DNA of 64,000 bases from Clavibacter nebraskensis NCPPB 2581 (GCF_000355695.1 NC_020891.1:186001-250000), one strand, 5' to 3'. Shown: positions 33,879 to 42,690, numbered from the stretch's first letter. The notes: a model not told the origin generated them from the letters alone. Numbers and translations: made by a program.

Positions 33879-34328
33879 TCACGCGCTCACGCCCGGCCAC
33901 ACGTAGTCGAGGTCGTCCGGATCCTCCGGGAACGCCGGCCGGTACAGCTCCGGCGCCTTCGCGAGCAGCTTCGAACGGTGGGAGAGGTGCAGCTCCGCGC
34001 GTCCCCACCACGGCGGCAGCTCGATGCGCCCCTCCGTGTAGGCGGCGAGGTCCTCCGGCACCTCGGCGATGACCGCGAGCGTCTTCTCGAAGCACGTGTC
34101 CGCGAAGCCGCGGCGGGTCCACTCGGCGCACGTCGCCTCCTGGTACTCCATGAGCGCGGGCCGGTAGCCGCGCCACATGCGCGTGACAGGGTGGCTCTGC
34201 CAGCCGTAGCCGGCGAGGGTCACCGCCTTCATCACCTGCAGCGTCTCGACGCGCTGCTTCCCGAGCCGCTTGTCGTCGAGCACGGCCATGCTCGCCGCGA
34301 GGTCCGGGTAGGGGAGGAACGTCTGCAC
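33879..34328 (-). CDS. MSMEG_6728 family protein (pyrimidine-dimer-glycosylase-like fold)
   Basis: A 149-residue protein. I use the GTG at 34328 because the family begins (M)QTFLPYPDLAASMAVLDD; a longer frame to the ATG at 34385 adds 19 unrelated residues. LDDKRLGKQRVETLQVMKA and HPVTRMWRGYRPALMEY are family hallmarks. The fold resembles T4 endonuclease V-type pyrimidine dimer glycosylases, but the role in actinobacteria is unproven. The GTG start lies inside one arm of an inverted repeat. Confidence 0.8.
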   Translation of the reverse strand: MQTFLPYPDLAASMAVLDDKRLGKQRVETLQVMKAVTLAGYGWQSHPVTRMWRGYRPALMEYQEATCAEWTRRGFADTCFEKTLAVIAEVPEDLAAYTEGRIELPPWWGRAELHLSHRSKLLAKAPELYRPAFPEDPDDLDYVWPGVSA

Positions 34329-34378
34329 GCCTCCAGTCAACTCCGGGGCGAGCGGGGAGGGCGATACAACTGGAGGCG
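34328..34378. repeat. Inverted repeat at the edge of the imported module
   Basis: CGCCTCCAGT (34328-34337) and its exact complement ACTGGAGGCG (34369-34378) flank a 31-base spacer. It lies precisely between the native-looking MSMEG_6728 gene and the lower-GC ATPase/TOPRIM-like pair, and could be a regulatory structure or a recombination boundary. Confidence 0.5.
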
Positions 34379-34429
34379 CTGTCACGCATGCCGATTCCTC
34401 AGCATCGCGCCGAGTCCCCGGATCTCAGC

Positions 34430-35005
34430 TCACTCCATGCAGCGGATGCGTTCTATGGCCCGCCGCAGGCTGGGGCTCGACTCAGCAGCTGCGCCTACGT
34501 CCCAGTGCTCGCGTGCGAACGCGTCGATGGTGGATACGTAGAGAGGTCCTACTTCGCCCTCGTCGGTGACCATCGCCTCTCGTACATTCCGTGATCGGGA
34601 ATCTGCGCAGAGTCGGAGAACCTCGCGTTTGGCATGCGCGACGCCCTCCGGATCAACCGGTATACGCTCCCGCGACACTTGAAAGTGAGTGGCAAACCCA
34701 CGTCGATCTGCAAGCAGCCACGCCTCTGTCATGGAATGTGCGAGGCGGAGCTGGAATCGAGAGGCTGCGATGTCCCCGTGCGGCAGGAGCTTCTGAGAGA
34801 TCGTGACCGGGCAAGCGGCATCGGTGTCCCGGAACACGACCCAGGGCGCGGACCGCGACGCCTGCACGTACTTGGCGACGTCTCTATCCACATTGGCCTT
34901 GCCTCGTTTGTCGATCACTCGACCGACCTCGTGTCCAGCGAAGCGGAGGACGGACGACGCGGCCCCGATGTCCGAGGCCCCTTCGACCGCGATGTTGATG
35001 ATCAC
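34430..35005 (-). CDS. TOPRIM-like (DUF4276/RloB-like) effector protein
   Basis: A 191-residue protein from a GTG that overlaps the ATPase stop (GTGA). The N-terminus IINIAVEGASDIGAASSVL has the Glu of a TOPRIM first strand, and APWVVFRDTDAACP supplies the DxD second acidic pair. Downstream, SMTEAWLLADRRGF and VGPLYVSTIDAF match the pattern of DUF4276-type partners of overcoming-lysogenization-like ATPases. A nuclease role with Mg2+ is expected for this fold. Codon choice and GC are lower than in neighbours, suggesting transfer. The pairing with an AAA ATPase suggests anti-phage defence; the exact family should be checked by structure search. Confidence 0.7.
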   Translation of the reverse strand: MIINIAVEGASDIGAASSVLRFAGHEVGRVIDKRGKANVDRDVAKYVQASRSAPWVVFRDTDAACPVTISQKLLPHGDIAASRFQLRLAHSMTEAWLLADRRGFATHFQVSRERIPVDPEGVAHAKREVLRLCADSRSRNVREAMVTDEGEVGPLYVSTIDAFAREHWDVGAAAESSPSLRRAIERIRCME

Positions 35006-36162
35006 CTCCGTCCCATGCCGACAGCTGTGAGTCCGGAGAGGTCCGATGGTGCGATGAGGGTATGGACGATCTCCGATGTGGGAAGGCCAGCTTCTACCTC
35101 GCCCGCGACCTCGGCGATCTCCGACAGCTGCCGTGCCACGGTCCCATCGCTCGTGACCTGGAGTATCAGGACCTCCCGCGGAAGGACTCCCTCGTCGTCG
35201 AGCAGCTCGGGCGCGTGGGTCGAGAGGATGATCTGAAGGTCGCGATCGCGCTGGGCGTTGGCGAGCACGGTGGGCAGCATCTTCACGATGGCCGAATTGA
35301 GTGAGAGCTCCGGCTCCTCGAGAAGCAGCATCCCCCCGTTCGCAGGTGCGCTGACGACGGTCCACAGAAGACCGATGAGGCGCAGCGTGCCGTCGGAGAA
35401 CTCCGACTCACTGTGCCTCGTCGGGGACCCTCGCCAGTTCCGATACCCGGCGGTGAGATGCGGGCGACCTGCCGAGTCGACGACGACCTCGAGGCTCTCG
35501 AATTCTGGGACGGCCGCTTTCAAGGCAGTCTCCAGTCGGCGCAGCCACGCCTTCTGGGTCTGCGCGGGCGTGCTGTTGATCCGGGCTATGAAGTCGCCAC
35601 CGTACGGATCGCCATGCGCGTTCCCGAAACGTGCGGAGTCCCGGATCACCTGAGGTACCAGGTGGAAGTACTGGACCTTCGAGAAGTACTCGGAGAGGGC
35701 GCGGAACTTGTTGTTGGCGGCGATCTGCTCGAGATGCGTCTGGGTCAACAGCTCGGGGTCGGCCTTGTCAGCCTTGTTCGGCCGATTGAGGAGGATCTCG
35801 CCATTCCTCTCGACTCGCTCCTCGTCCACGAGCGAGCGGTTCTTCCCCTTCGCCTCACCTCGGATGGACAGACGGTAGAGCCAGGTGTCGTCTCCGTCCT
35901 CGAGGTGCACCTCGACGATGAGACGCCCCTTCTGGTAGTTGCGAGCGAACAAGCTCCGGACCTTGCGGAGGCCACCACGCTTCTCGATCGCCGTGTTGAG
36001 CCCTCCGCCCGGGCTTGCGACGTCCTCGAGGAATCGGAAGATGTCAAGGATATTCGACTTGCCCGAGGCATTGGGTCCGACGATGAACAACCGGCGATTG
36101 AGCGGGAAGTCGACCGTCTTGAAGTTCCTCCAGTTGCTCGCCGTGACGTGACTGATGCGCAC
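35002..36162 (-). CDS. AAA family (RecF/OLD-like) ATPase of a putative defence pair
   Basis: A 386-residue ATPase. I chose GTG 36162 because GGAAGGA precedes it at good spacing; an upstream extension to 36240 looks non-coding. Walker A is FIVGPNASGKSNILD near residue 30. The ABC-like signature region is FSDGTLRLIGLL, Walker B LLLEEPELSLN near residue 300, and the H-switch ILSTHAPELLDD. The N-terminal VTASNWRNFKTVDFPL is the usual AAA_15/AAA_21 opening. There is no OLD nuclease domain; that job may be done by the separate TOPRIM-like gene. Base composition is clearly less GC-biased than in surrounding genes. Confidence 0.85.
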   Translation of the reverse strand: MRISHVTASNWRNFKTVDFPLNRRLFIVGPNASGKSNILDIFRFLEDVASPGGGLNTAIEKRGGLRKVRSLFARNYQKGRLIVEVHLEDGDDTWLYRLSIRGEAKGKNRSLVDEERVERNGEILLNRPNKADKADPELLTQTHLEQIAANNKFRALSEYFSKVQYFHLVPQVIRDSARFGNAHGDPYGGDFIARINSTPAQTQKAWLRRLETALKAAVPEFESLEVVVDSAGRPHLTAGYRNWRGSPTRHSESEFSDGTLRLIGLLWTVVSAPANGGMLLLEEPELSLNSAIVKMLPTVLANAQRDRDLQIILSTHAPELLDDEGVLPREVLILQVTSDGTVARQLSEIAEVAGEVEAGLPTSEIVHTLIAPSDLSGLTAVGMGRR

Positions 36163-36259
36163 GCGTCGGTCCTTCCGTAGGAATGAGGGATTGTTGCTCA
36201 AGTCTCCCACCGGATTGATCACCAGCGCGCGCTCCTTCACGGAGTCGCGGCTCCGGCGG

Positions 36260-37060
36260 TCAGCGCGACCAGCCGTACGGCGTGGTCGTCGAGCAGGCGA
36301 TGAGGCCGGAGCGCTCGAGGATCGGGCGGGAGAGGGCGGTCGAGTCGCTGTGGATCAGGGTGCGGCCGGCCGCGAGGGCCGAGCGCGCGCGGGCCGCGGT
36401 GAGGGCGCGGTAGATGCCGCGGCCGCGCCAGCCCGGCAGGGTCGCGCCGCCCCAGAGGCCGGCGAAGTCGGATCCCGCGACGGGCTCGAGCCGGCCCGCC
36501 GAGACGATCCGCCCCTCGGCTTCGGCCACCCACATCTCCATGCCGTCATCGAGCGCGAGGCGGCGGATCATCGCGTCGGCCTGGTCGGTGGAGTCCACGT
36601 CGCCGAAGACCTCGGCCTGCATGGCGCTCATCGCCCGCACATCGGCCTCCGCGGTGATGCGCCGGAGCGTGACCCCCGCGGGCAGCGGCACGTCGACCGC
36701 GAGCGCCCGGGCCTCGCCGAGCATGATCGACTCGCGCTCCTCGGGCACGAAGCCGTTCGCGCGGAGGACACGATCGAGCCCGGGCGCGTGGTCGTGCCCC
36801 CGGGTCTTCCACTCCACGGTCGTGATCGCGGGGTCGTCGCGGAAGCGCGCGAGCGCGGCGGGGACGAGCTCGCGCAGGCCGGCCTCGTCGAGGCCGCCGA
36901 GGTCGGCGTACGTGACGAAGCCGCGCCCGCCGGGGAAGACGGCGAGGCGCAGCGGGCCGAGCACCCGCACGTCGAGCGCGTTCGGCGTCTCGGAATCGGT
37001 GCGGAGCTGGGCGTCGTAGGCGGCGAGGAGGGCGGCGGCGGTCGCGGGCACGGGGATCAC
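36260..37060 (-). CDS. Double-GNAT acetyltransferase
   Basis: A 266-residue protein; GTG at 37060 overlaps the stop of the upstream pseudogene, and a second GTG at 37051 is possible. The N-terminal half is a degenerate GNAT-like domain. The C-terminal half has the acetyl-CoA loop LPGWRGRGIYRALTAARARSA and a closing RSGLIACSTTTPYGW. Such tandem GNATs are common in actinobacteria and have no assigned substrate. The gene appears intact although its upstream partner is not. Confidence 0.85.
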   Translation of the reverse strand: MIPVPATAAALLAAYDAQLRTDSETPNALDVRVLGPLRLAVFPGGRGFVTYADLGGLDEAGLRELVPAALARFRDDPAITTVEWKTRGHDHAPGLDRVLRANGFVPEERESIMLGEARALAVDVPLPAGVTLRRITAEADVRAMSAMQAEVFGDVDSTDQADAMIRRLALDDGMEMWVAEAEGRIVSAGRLEPVAGSDFAGLWGGATLPGWRGRGIYRALTAARARSALAAGRTLIHSDSTALSRPILERSGLIACSTTTPYGWSR

Positions 37061-38559
37061 CGTACGGGCTCGGGCAGCCACGCGAGTTCGACGTGCACGG
37101 CGTCCTCGCCGAACGCGATGCGCTCGCCGGCGCGGTGCTCGCGCCCGTCCACGCGCACGGTAGCCGCGCGCGGCAACCGCAGCGTCGTCCCGCCGGCGGG
37201 CGCCAGCCACTCCGCGCCCGGCACGCGCCGCACGACGAGCGCGGCGCCGTCCGGATCCCAGTCGAGCCGGTCGACGACCAGCCTGCCGCGCGCGCGGAGC
37301 CCGGTGACGGATCCGCGCGCCCACGCCGCCGGCAGCGCGGGGAGGACCGCGAGCGACAAGGCGTCGGATCCGAGCAGCATCGCCACGACGAGCGCCGGCA
37401 GGCCGCCGCTCGCGTCGAGGTTGAAGATGCGGCCGGCGTCGTGCCGGGACGCGCTCGCGGCCCGGGGTGTTCTCGGGCGAGTAGGAGGGGACGAGGCGGC
37501 GCACCCCGTCGACCAGCACGGTGGCGGTCTCCGCGAAGCGCAGGACGCCCTCGGCCAGCTCCCACACGCGGTCGTCGACGATGCCGCGGTCGCCCGTCGT
37601 GGCGACGGCGTCGGCGGCGACGCGGAGGATCCAGCCCCCGCACCCCTGCCAGAACGGCATCGGGTAGTCGGCGTCGAAGCGGTCTGCCCGCCCGTGCGCG
37701 GACATGCGCGCCGGCAGCAGCATCCCCTCGGCGCCGTGGACGCGGCGTCGCTCGCGGGCGCCTCGCCGCGGAGGTCGAGGCCGGACCCGTGGCGACGGCC
37801 AGGCGCAGCAGCCGCGTCGCGCGCGCGCCGGTGCGGATGCTCGTGCGCGAGGATCCGCCGTCGACCGCCCACGCGACGCCGGCGTCGCCCGGGCTCCCCG
37901 CGTCGACCGCCGTGACCGTCCGCAGCGCGTCGTCGACCGCGCCGGCCTCGGCCGTGAGGATCCCCCGCGCGCCGCCCGCGACGGACGCGCGCACCGCGGC
38001 AGACGCGTCGGGCCCGCCCGTGCACAGGGCCGTCGCGTCGTCCGCGCCGAGGCCGAGCTCGACGACGACCTCGGAGTCCCGGTCGGACTCGAGCGCCAGC
38101 CAGCACGCCGTCCCGTCGCGCGGCGCGATCAGGCGCAGAGCGTGCCGGCCGCCCGCGAGGTCGGTCCACGCGATGGCGGACTCGCCGCCCGCCTGGTCGA
38201 TGGTGCGCCGCACGTCGGCGACGCCACCCGCGGTGCGGATCACGAGGGTCGAGCAGATGCCCAGCGGATCCGTCCAGACGAGGCCGTCGCCGTAGCCGCT
38301 GTCCCGCGCGCCCGCCATCAGCTCGGCGCTCGCCGTGTCCGGGTCGCCCGCGAGGAGGGCGCGGCGGATGGCGTCGAGGCGGGGCTGCGGGTCGGGCGCG
38401 TGCGGTCGCGGGTTCACCGGCGGGAACCAGCGCCCATGCGCGAGGGAGACGGTGATCGCGTCGGCCGGCCCGTGCGCGACGGCCGACGCGCCCGCTGCCG
38501 ACCACGACGCCCTCCTCCCAGGTCGGCGTCGCGGTCGCGGTCGTGAAGGCGGGGGCGGA
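37057..38559 (-). pseudogene. GH95-like glycoside hydrolase remnant with several frameshifts and a deletion
   Basis: Pieces in three frames form a decayed hydrolase. It opens without a start codon (TPTWEEGVVVGSG, about 38520). It shifts near 38493 into LAHGRWFPPVNPRPH and a long sensible stretch (DSGYGDGLVWTDPLGI). It shifts again near 37785 and near 37735 into DRFDADYPMPFWQGCGGWIL and LVPSYSPENTP, then at CCCGGGG (37461-37467) into RIFNLDASGGLPALVVAML and a C-terminal beta-sandwich to 37057. Intact GH95-like enzymes have about 200 further residues between PENTP and the NLDASGG part, holding catalytic residues, so a deletion is also present. The best guess is a lost alpha-fucosidase- or galactosidase-like enzyme. 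Confidence 0.65.
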
Positions 38560-38598
38560 TCCCGACGGCGCCCCGCCCGCGCGCCCTAGGATCGCGGG

Positions 38599-39189
38599 AT
38601 GCTCGGTCCCCTCGCGCGCCTGGATCCCCCCGCCCGGCGCATCCTCATCGGCGCGGCGTCGGGAGCCGGCAAGACGACGCTGGCGCGGCGCGTCCAGGAG
38701 CGCACGGGCCTCCCGCACACCGAGATGGACGCCCTCTTCCACGGTCCGGCGTGGACCGAGCTGCCCACCTTCCGCGACGACGTCGAGGCCTTCACGTCAC
38801 GCGACGCGTGGGTCGCCGAGTGGCAGTACACGACCCAGCTCGGGCAGCTCCTGCCGTCGCGCGCCGACACCCTCGTGTGGCTCGACCTCCCCGTGGCGGT
38901 GCAGATGGGGCGGCTGATCCGCCGCACGGTCGTCCGCCGCTGGCGCCGCGAGCCGCTCTGGCACGGCAACGTCGAGCCGCCGATGCGCACCGTGCTCACC
39001 GACCCCGACCACATCGTCCGATGGGGGTGGCGGGGCCGCGCGAAGGTGCGGAAGCGCGTGATCCTGGCGGCGATCGACCACCCGCACCTCCGGATCGTGC
39101 GCCTGCGCTCGACCCGCGACGCCGACGTGTGGCTGCGCGGGCTGCCGACGGCGGGTCAGCCGCGGGTGCCGCCGTCCGCCTCCGGGTAG
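38599..39189 (+). CDS. P-loop NTPase, adenylate-kinase/shikimate-kinase-like
   Basis: A 196-residue protein with Walker A ILIGAASGAGKTTLARRV at residue 15 and TEMDALFHGPAWTEL, a substrate-binding segment typical of the small FlaR/topology-modulation-like kinases. A later LVWLDLPVAVQMGRLIRRTV holds the lid-type arginines. It is a soluble small-molecule kinase or ATPase of unknown substrate. Its end overlaps the convergent remnant by 34 bases. Confidence 0.8.
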   Translation: MLGPLARLDPPARRILIGAASGAGKTTLARRVQERTGLPHTEMDALFHGPAWTELPTFRDDVEAFTSRDAWVAEWQYTTQLGQLLPSRADTLVWLDLPVAVQMGRLIRRTVVRRWRREPLWHGNVEPPMRTVLTDPDHIVRWGWRGRAKVRKRVILAAIDHPHLRIVRLRSTRDADVWLRGLPTAGQPRVPPSASG

Positions 39190-39380
39190 AGGTCGCTGCA
39201 CCAGAGGCCGACCGGCCCGGGGCCGTCCATCGTCAGGGGCGGGAACGACTCCAGCGGCGGCGCGGCGGAGACCATGTCGGAGCCGTTGGCCGCCGTCCAG
39301 ATGGTGCCGGCGAAGTCCTCGCGCGTCGGATCCTGGTCCGTCACCCAGAGCGCCACGAACCGCTCGGGCTGGACGCCGTC
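39156..39380 (-). pseudogene. C-terminal remnant of an unknown protein
   Basis: A sensible C-terminal stretch (VQPERFVALWVTDQD, then GTIWTAANGSDMVS, PVGLWCSDLYPE) of about 70 residues ends at 39156. No start codon precedes it; the frame turns implausible above 39380, just where the divergent TetR remnant also lacks its start. The two N-termini and the promoter between them seem to have been removed by one deletion. Family not recognised. Confidence 0.45.
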
Positions 39381-39389
39381 CCCGACCTC

Positions 39390-39997
39390 GCCCCGCTCAC
39401 CCCCGGTGCCCGCCGTGTGCTCGACGCGGCGTCCGCGCTGTTCTGCGCGCGGGGGATCCACGTGGTCGGCGTCGACGCGATCGCCGCCGCCGCGGGCGTC
39501 ACCAAGAAGACGATCTACGACCGCTTCGGCTCCCAGGAGCAGCTGGTCGTCGCGTACCTGCAGCACCGCGACGCGCGCTGGCGCGAGCACCTCGCGGCGC
39601 GGCTGGCGCGCACGCCGGAGCCGGGGATCGACCGCCTGCTCGCGGTGTTCGACGCGGCGATCACCTGGGCCGAGCCGAACACGCCCACGGCTGCAGCGCG
39701 ATCAACGCGCGCGCGGAGCTCGGCGCCGGCGACCTGGCCGATGACGACGACGGGCACGACGTGCTGCCCGAGGTGATGCGGCAGAAGGCGTGGATGCTCG
39801 AGCTGCTGCGCGACCTGTGCCGCGAGGCCGGGGCGCCGGATCCGGCCGCCATCGCCCGGGCGCTCATGCTCCTCTACGAGGGCGGCCTCGTGACGCTCGG
39901 CATGGGCACCTTCGCGCGCCCGCTGGCGGACGCGCGCGACGCGGCCCGCGCGCTGCTCGGGGCGTCGCTGCCGGCGCCGAGGGGAACGTGGCGGTGA
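39390..39997 (+). pseudogene. TetR family regulator, start lost and one-base frameshift
   Basis: The DNA-binding domain is clear (ARRVLDAASALFCARGIHVV, AAGVTKKTIYDRFGSQEQLV), but no ATG or GTG precedes it. After PNTPT near 39689 the frame must move by one base to read GCSAINARAELGAGDL and MRQKAWMLELLRDL through to 39997. One missing G in an ACGG(G)C run explains this. With both lesions no functional regulator can be made. See the adjacent remnant for the shared deletion. Confidence 0.75.
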
Positions 39998-40066
39998 ACG
40001 CCGAGAGCGGCGTGCGACCGGTGACCGCACGCTGCTCTCATGGGGCCCGGAGGCCGTGGATCGGTC

Positions 40067-40975
40067 CTACCGGGGGCAGGAGCTGGCGGAGTCGCTGATG
40101 GCGGCCGACACCGGCTGGGCCGGGCAGACGTACTTCCTGTAGGCGCTGTTGCCGTCGAGGTACGCCTTCAGGAAGTTCGTCACGGCGTCGCGGACGGTGC
40201 CGTCGGTCTTCGCCCGAGCAGCGAAGTGGTCCGCGCCGCGGAGCTCCAGGTACTGCTTGGGGGTGGAGGCGGGGATGGAGTCGCAGGCGGGCCTGCCCAT
40301 GAACGACGCCGGGGCGGTCGTGTCGGCCTGACCGGTGATGACCAGCGTCGGCGTGGTGATGGTGGGGTACGTCGGCGACTGGGTGGGGTGATAGGGGTCG
40401 GTCGTGCCGGCCGGGAAGTCGTACGGCATGAGGGCGACCGCGGCCTTGAGGCCGTGCTGCTCCACGGCGGCCTGGAGGGCGCCGCCGCCGGCGAGCGAGT
40501 AGCCGACCACGCCGATGTCGGCGGGGTTCACCTTGTCCTTGACCGGGCTGGCGGTGGCGAGGTACTTGGCCGCGGCGAGCATCTCGTAGAAGCGCTGCTG
40601 CGGGAGGTCGTAGCTGCCGAGGGTGTTCATGTTCAGCACGATGAAGCCCTCGCCGGCGAGGTCCTTGGCCAGCCACTCCAGGTCGGAGCGCGTGCCCTTC
40701 AGGCCGGGTGCGACGACGATGGCGCCGAGGGTCTTCTTGCCCGTGTCCTGCGGGGCGTAGAGGGTGGCGTCGCCGAAGCCGCTGCCGTCCGTGGCGGGGA
40801 TCGTGTACCGGCTGAGCGGATAGGCCGCGTGGTGGTGGGCGGACGCGCCGTCCGCGGTGGCGGCGTGGGCCGGGGTGGCGGCCTGGGCGGCGGTGGGGAC
40901 GCCGAGGAGGGCGAGCGTCGCGAGGGCGGCGACCGCGACGGGGCGGGTGCGGAGCGCGGAGCGGGTGACGGACAT
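40067..40975 (-). CDS. Secreted alpha/beta hydrolase, cutinase/PETase-like
   Basis: A 302-residue exported enzyme (signal peptide through PTAAQAATPAHA, then a His-rich stretch). The order of motifs matches bacterial cutinases and PET hydrolases: YAPQDTGKKTLGAIVVAPG, the oxyanion strand GTRSDLEWLAKDLAGEGF, the nucleophile elbow VVGYSLAGGGAL, the acid strand TLVITGQADTTAP and the histidine loop LELRGADHF. The tail has YVCP and a final SSCPR, a likely disulfide. The elbow reads GxSxA rather than GxSxG, which is unusual. It should cleave esters of polyesters or plant cutin outside the cell; activity is inferred. Confidence 0.85.
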   Translation of the reverse strand: MSVTRSALRTRPVAVAALATLALLGVPTAAQAATPAHAATADGASAHHHAAYPLSRYTIPATDGSGFGDATLYAPQDTGKKTLGAIVVAPGLKGTRSDLEWLAKDLAGEGFIVLNMNTLGSYDLPQQRFYEMLAAAKYLATASPVKDKVNPADIGVVGYSLAGGGALQAAVEQHGLKAAVALMPYDFPAGTTDPYHPTQSPTYPTITTPTLVITGQADTTAPASFMGRPACDSIPASTPKQYLELRGADHFAARAKTDGTVRDAVTNFLKAYLDGNSAYRKYVCPAQPVSAAISDSASSCPR

Positions 40976-41160
40976 GGTCGTGTCATCTCTCTGTCGTGGG
41001 CAGTGATCGGCGTCTCGGCGGGAAGACCCTCGCCGGACCGCGATGACCATAGGCGCGGCGATCCTGGGGGAACGCCCGGCCGTCCCCACGCTGGCCGCCT
41101 GTGGATCTTCGGCGTGCGGAGGCGCAGGAGGGGGGACGTCCCCGGCCGACCCGGCCTGGC

Positions 41161-41724
41161 GTCGAGAGCACGAGCCGCGCGCGCACGCTCGCCGAGGAGG
41201 GGATCACCGCCCGCGGGTACGCCGCGAACGTCCGCGACCACGTGGCGCTCGCCGCCGCGCTCGACCGCGCCGCGCAGGCGCTCGGGTCCGTCGAGGCCCT
41301 CCGGTACAGCACGCTGCCGCAGAAGGAGTTCCTGCGGCCGGTGCTCGAGACCACGCCGGGCGACCTCGTCGGCGCGTTCGAGTTCTCCATCCAGGCGCCC
41401 GTCGCCGCCGTGCACCAGGTGCTGCAGGGCATGCGCGTGCTCGGACGCGGGACCGTCCTCTTCATCAACGGCGGCACGGCCGTGCCGCCGCTGCCGGAGT
41501 ACGTCGGCACCTCCATCGCGTTCGCGGGCGAGAGCGCCTACGGCCAGATGATGCACGAGGCGCTCGTGGGCGACGGGATCCACGTGGGCCAGCTCATCAT
41601 CCCGGGCGCCATCACGCCGGGCCACCCGAAGAAGGACCCGCAGGTCCTCGCGGACACCCTCTGGGCCATGCACGAGGAGCGCGGCGACTTCCGCCGGTTC
41701 GCGACCACCATGGACGACGAGTAG
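41161..41724 (+). pseudogene. Short-chain dehydrogenase, N-terminus deleted
   Basis: The frame contains a normal SDR middle and end (AEEGITARGYAANVRDHVAL, GTVLFINGGTAVPP, ESAYGQMMHEALVGDGIHVG) but the first ~45 residues, including the GxxxGxG cofactor loop, are missing. Sequence upstream to 41101 encodes unrelated low-quality peptide. Without the Rossmann start it cannot bind NAD(P). The deletion end lies near 41165. Confidence 0.7.
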
Positions 41725-41748
41725 CGCGGATCCCGAGGGCACGCAGAA

Positions 41749-41785
41749 GGGGAGGAGGAGCGTCCCGAACGCGCTCCTCCTCCCC
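41749..41785. terminator. Hairpin between convergent SDR remnant and yceI
   Basis: GGGGAGGAGGAGCG pairs perfectly with CGCTCCTCCTCCCC, with a 9-base loop, between two converging genes. Confidence 0.75.
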
Positions 41786-41818
41786 TCGTCTGGGGCGGCC
41801 CCGGGGGCCGGTCCGCGA

Positions 41819-42511
41819 CTACTTCGCGGGCGTGGCCTTCACCAGGAACTCGACGGTCCCCGTGTCCTGGACGCTCACGAAGCCGAGGCTCGGGGCCTGG
41901 ACGCCGTAGTCGGAGAAGGTGACGGGGATGGATCCGCTCACCTGCACGCCGTCGCCCGAGAGCGCGGCCTGCAGCGGCACGGTGACGGTCTGCGTCACGC
42001 CGTGCATGGTGAGCTCGCCGGTGGCCTGGACGGTCGCGACCTGGCCGCTCGCGGGCACGGCCGCGTCGACCGGCTGCGTGAGCGTGAAGGTCGCGTCGGG
42101 GTACTTCGCGACCTCCATGGCGGTGCCGCGGAAGTAGTCGTCGCGCGGGGCCTGGTCGGTGGCGATGGTGCCGACGTCGACCTTGACGGTCGCGTCCTTC
42201 AGGGTGGAGCCGTCGACCGTGATCGTGCCGGAGACGTCCTCGGTCTTGCCGACGACGGTCACGTCGGTGCCGTTGAGTACCTCGGCGACGCGGTAGCCGG
42301 CGGTGCTGCCGGTGCCGATGTTCCACTCGCCGGACAGGTCGCTCGTGTCGAGCGTGGAGTCGGCGGGGTCGGCCGAGACGGACGGGGCGGCGGCGGGGGC
42401 GCCCACGATCACGTCGCGGTAGAACGCGGGGCCGAACGCGGCGGCGCTGACACCGAGCACGACGACCACTGCCGCGCTCGTGCCGAGGATGATCTTGCTC
42501 TTCTTCTGCAT
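41819..42511 (-). CDS. YceI family protein, membrane-anchored
   Basis: A 230-residue protein with an N-terminal helix (IILGTSAAVVVVLGVSAAAFG) that anchors or exports it. The YceI lipocalin-like barrel follows: LSGEWNIGTGSTAGYRV, DVSGTITVDGSTLKDATV, YFRGTAMEVAKYPDATFTLT, ATGELTMHGVTQTVTVPL. YceI proteins carry isoprenoid lipids in the envelope. It seems monocistronic. Confidence 0.9.
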   Translation of the reverse strand: MQKKSKIILGTSAAVVVVLGVSAAAFGPAFYRDVIVGAPAAAPSVSADPADSTLDTSDLSGEWNIGTGSTAGYRVAEVLNGTDVTVVGKTEDVSGTITVDGSTLKDATVKVDVGTIATDQAPRDDYFRGTAMEVAKYPDATFTLTQPVDAAVPASGQVATVQATGELTMHGVTQTVTVPLQAALSGDGVQVSGSIPVTFSDYGVQAPSLGFVSVQDTGTVEFLVKATPAK

Positions 42512-42656
42512 GGGGGTCTCCTGATCCGGATGGTGCGTCTTCGTCCGCCGCGATGTGACGCGCCGACATGGAGGACGACGGACCAGCCGCGGAGAAGGTT
42601 CACGGGTTCAGGGTCCTGCCAGGTTCGCGGATCCCGGGAGGCCGCGCCCCACGCGC

Positions 42657-42690
42657 GGACCGCCCGCCGACGAGCGTCGGCGGGCGGTCC
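42657..42690 (-). terminator. Hairpin terminator after the giant CE8/Fn3 gene
   Basis: A 15-bp perfect stem GGACCGCCCGCCGAC/GTCGGCGGGCGGTCC with a 4-base loop lies 33 bases after the giant gene's stop (reverse strand). Confidence 0.7.

Noticed and set aside
34388-34806. Small forward open frames opposite the TOPRIM-like gene
   Set aside because: No ribosome site or family pattern; the reverse strand has convincing motifs in the same place.
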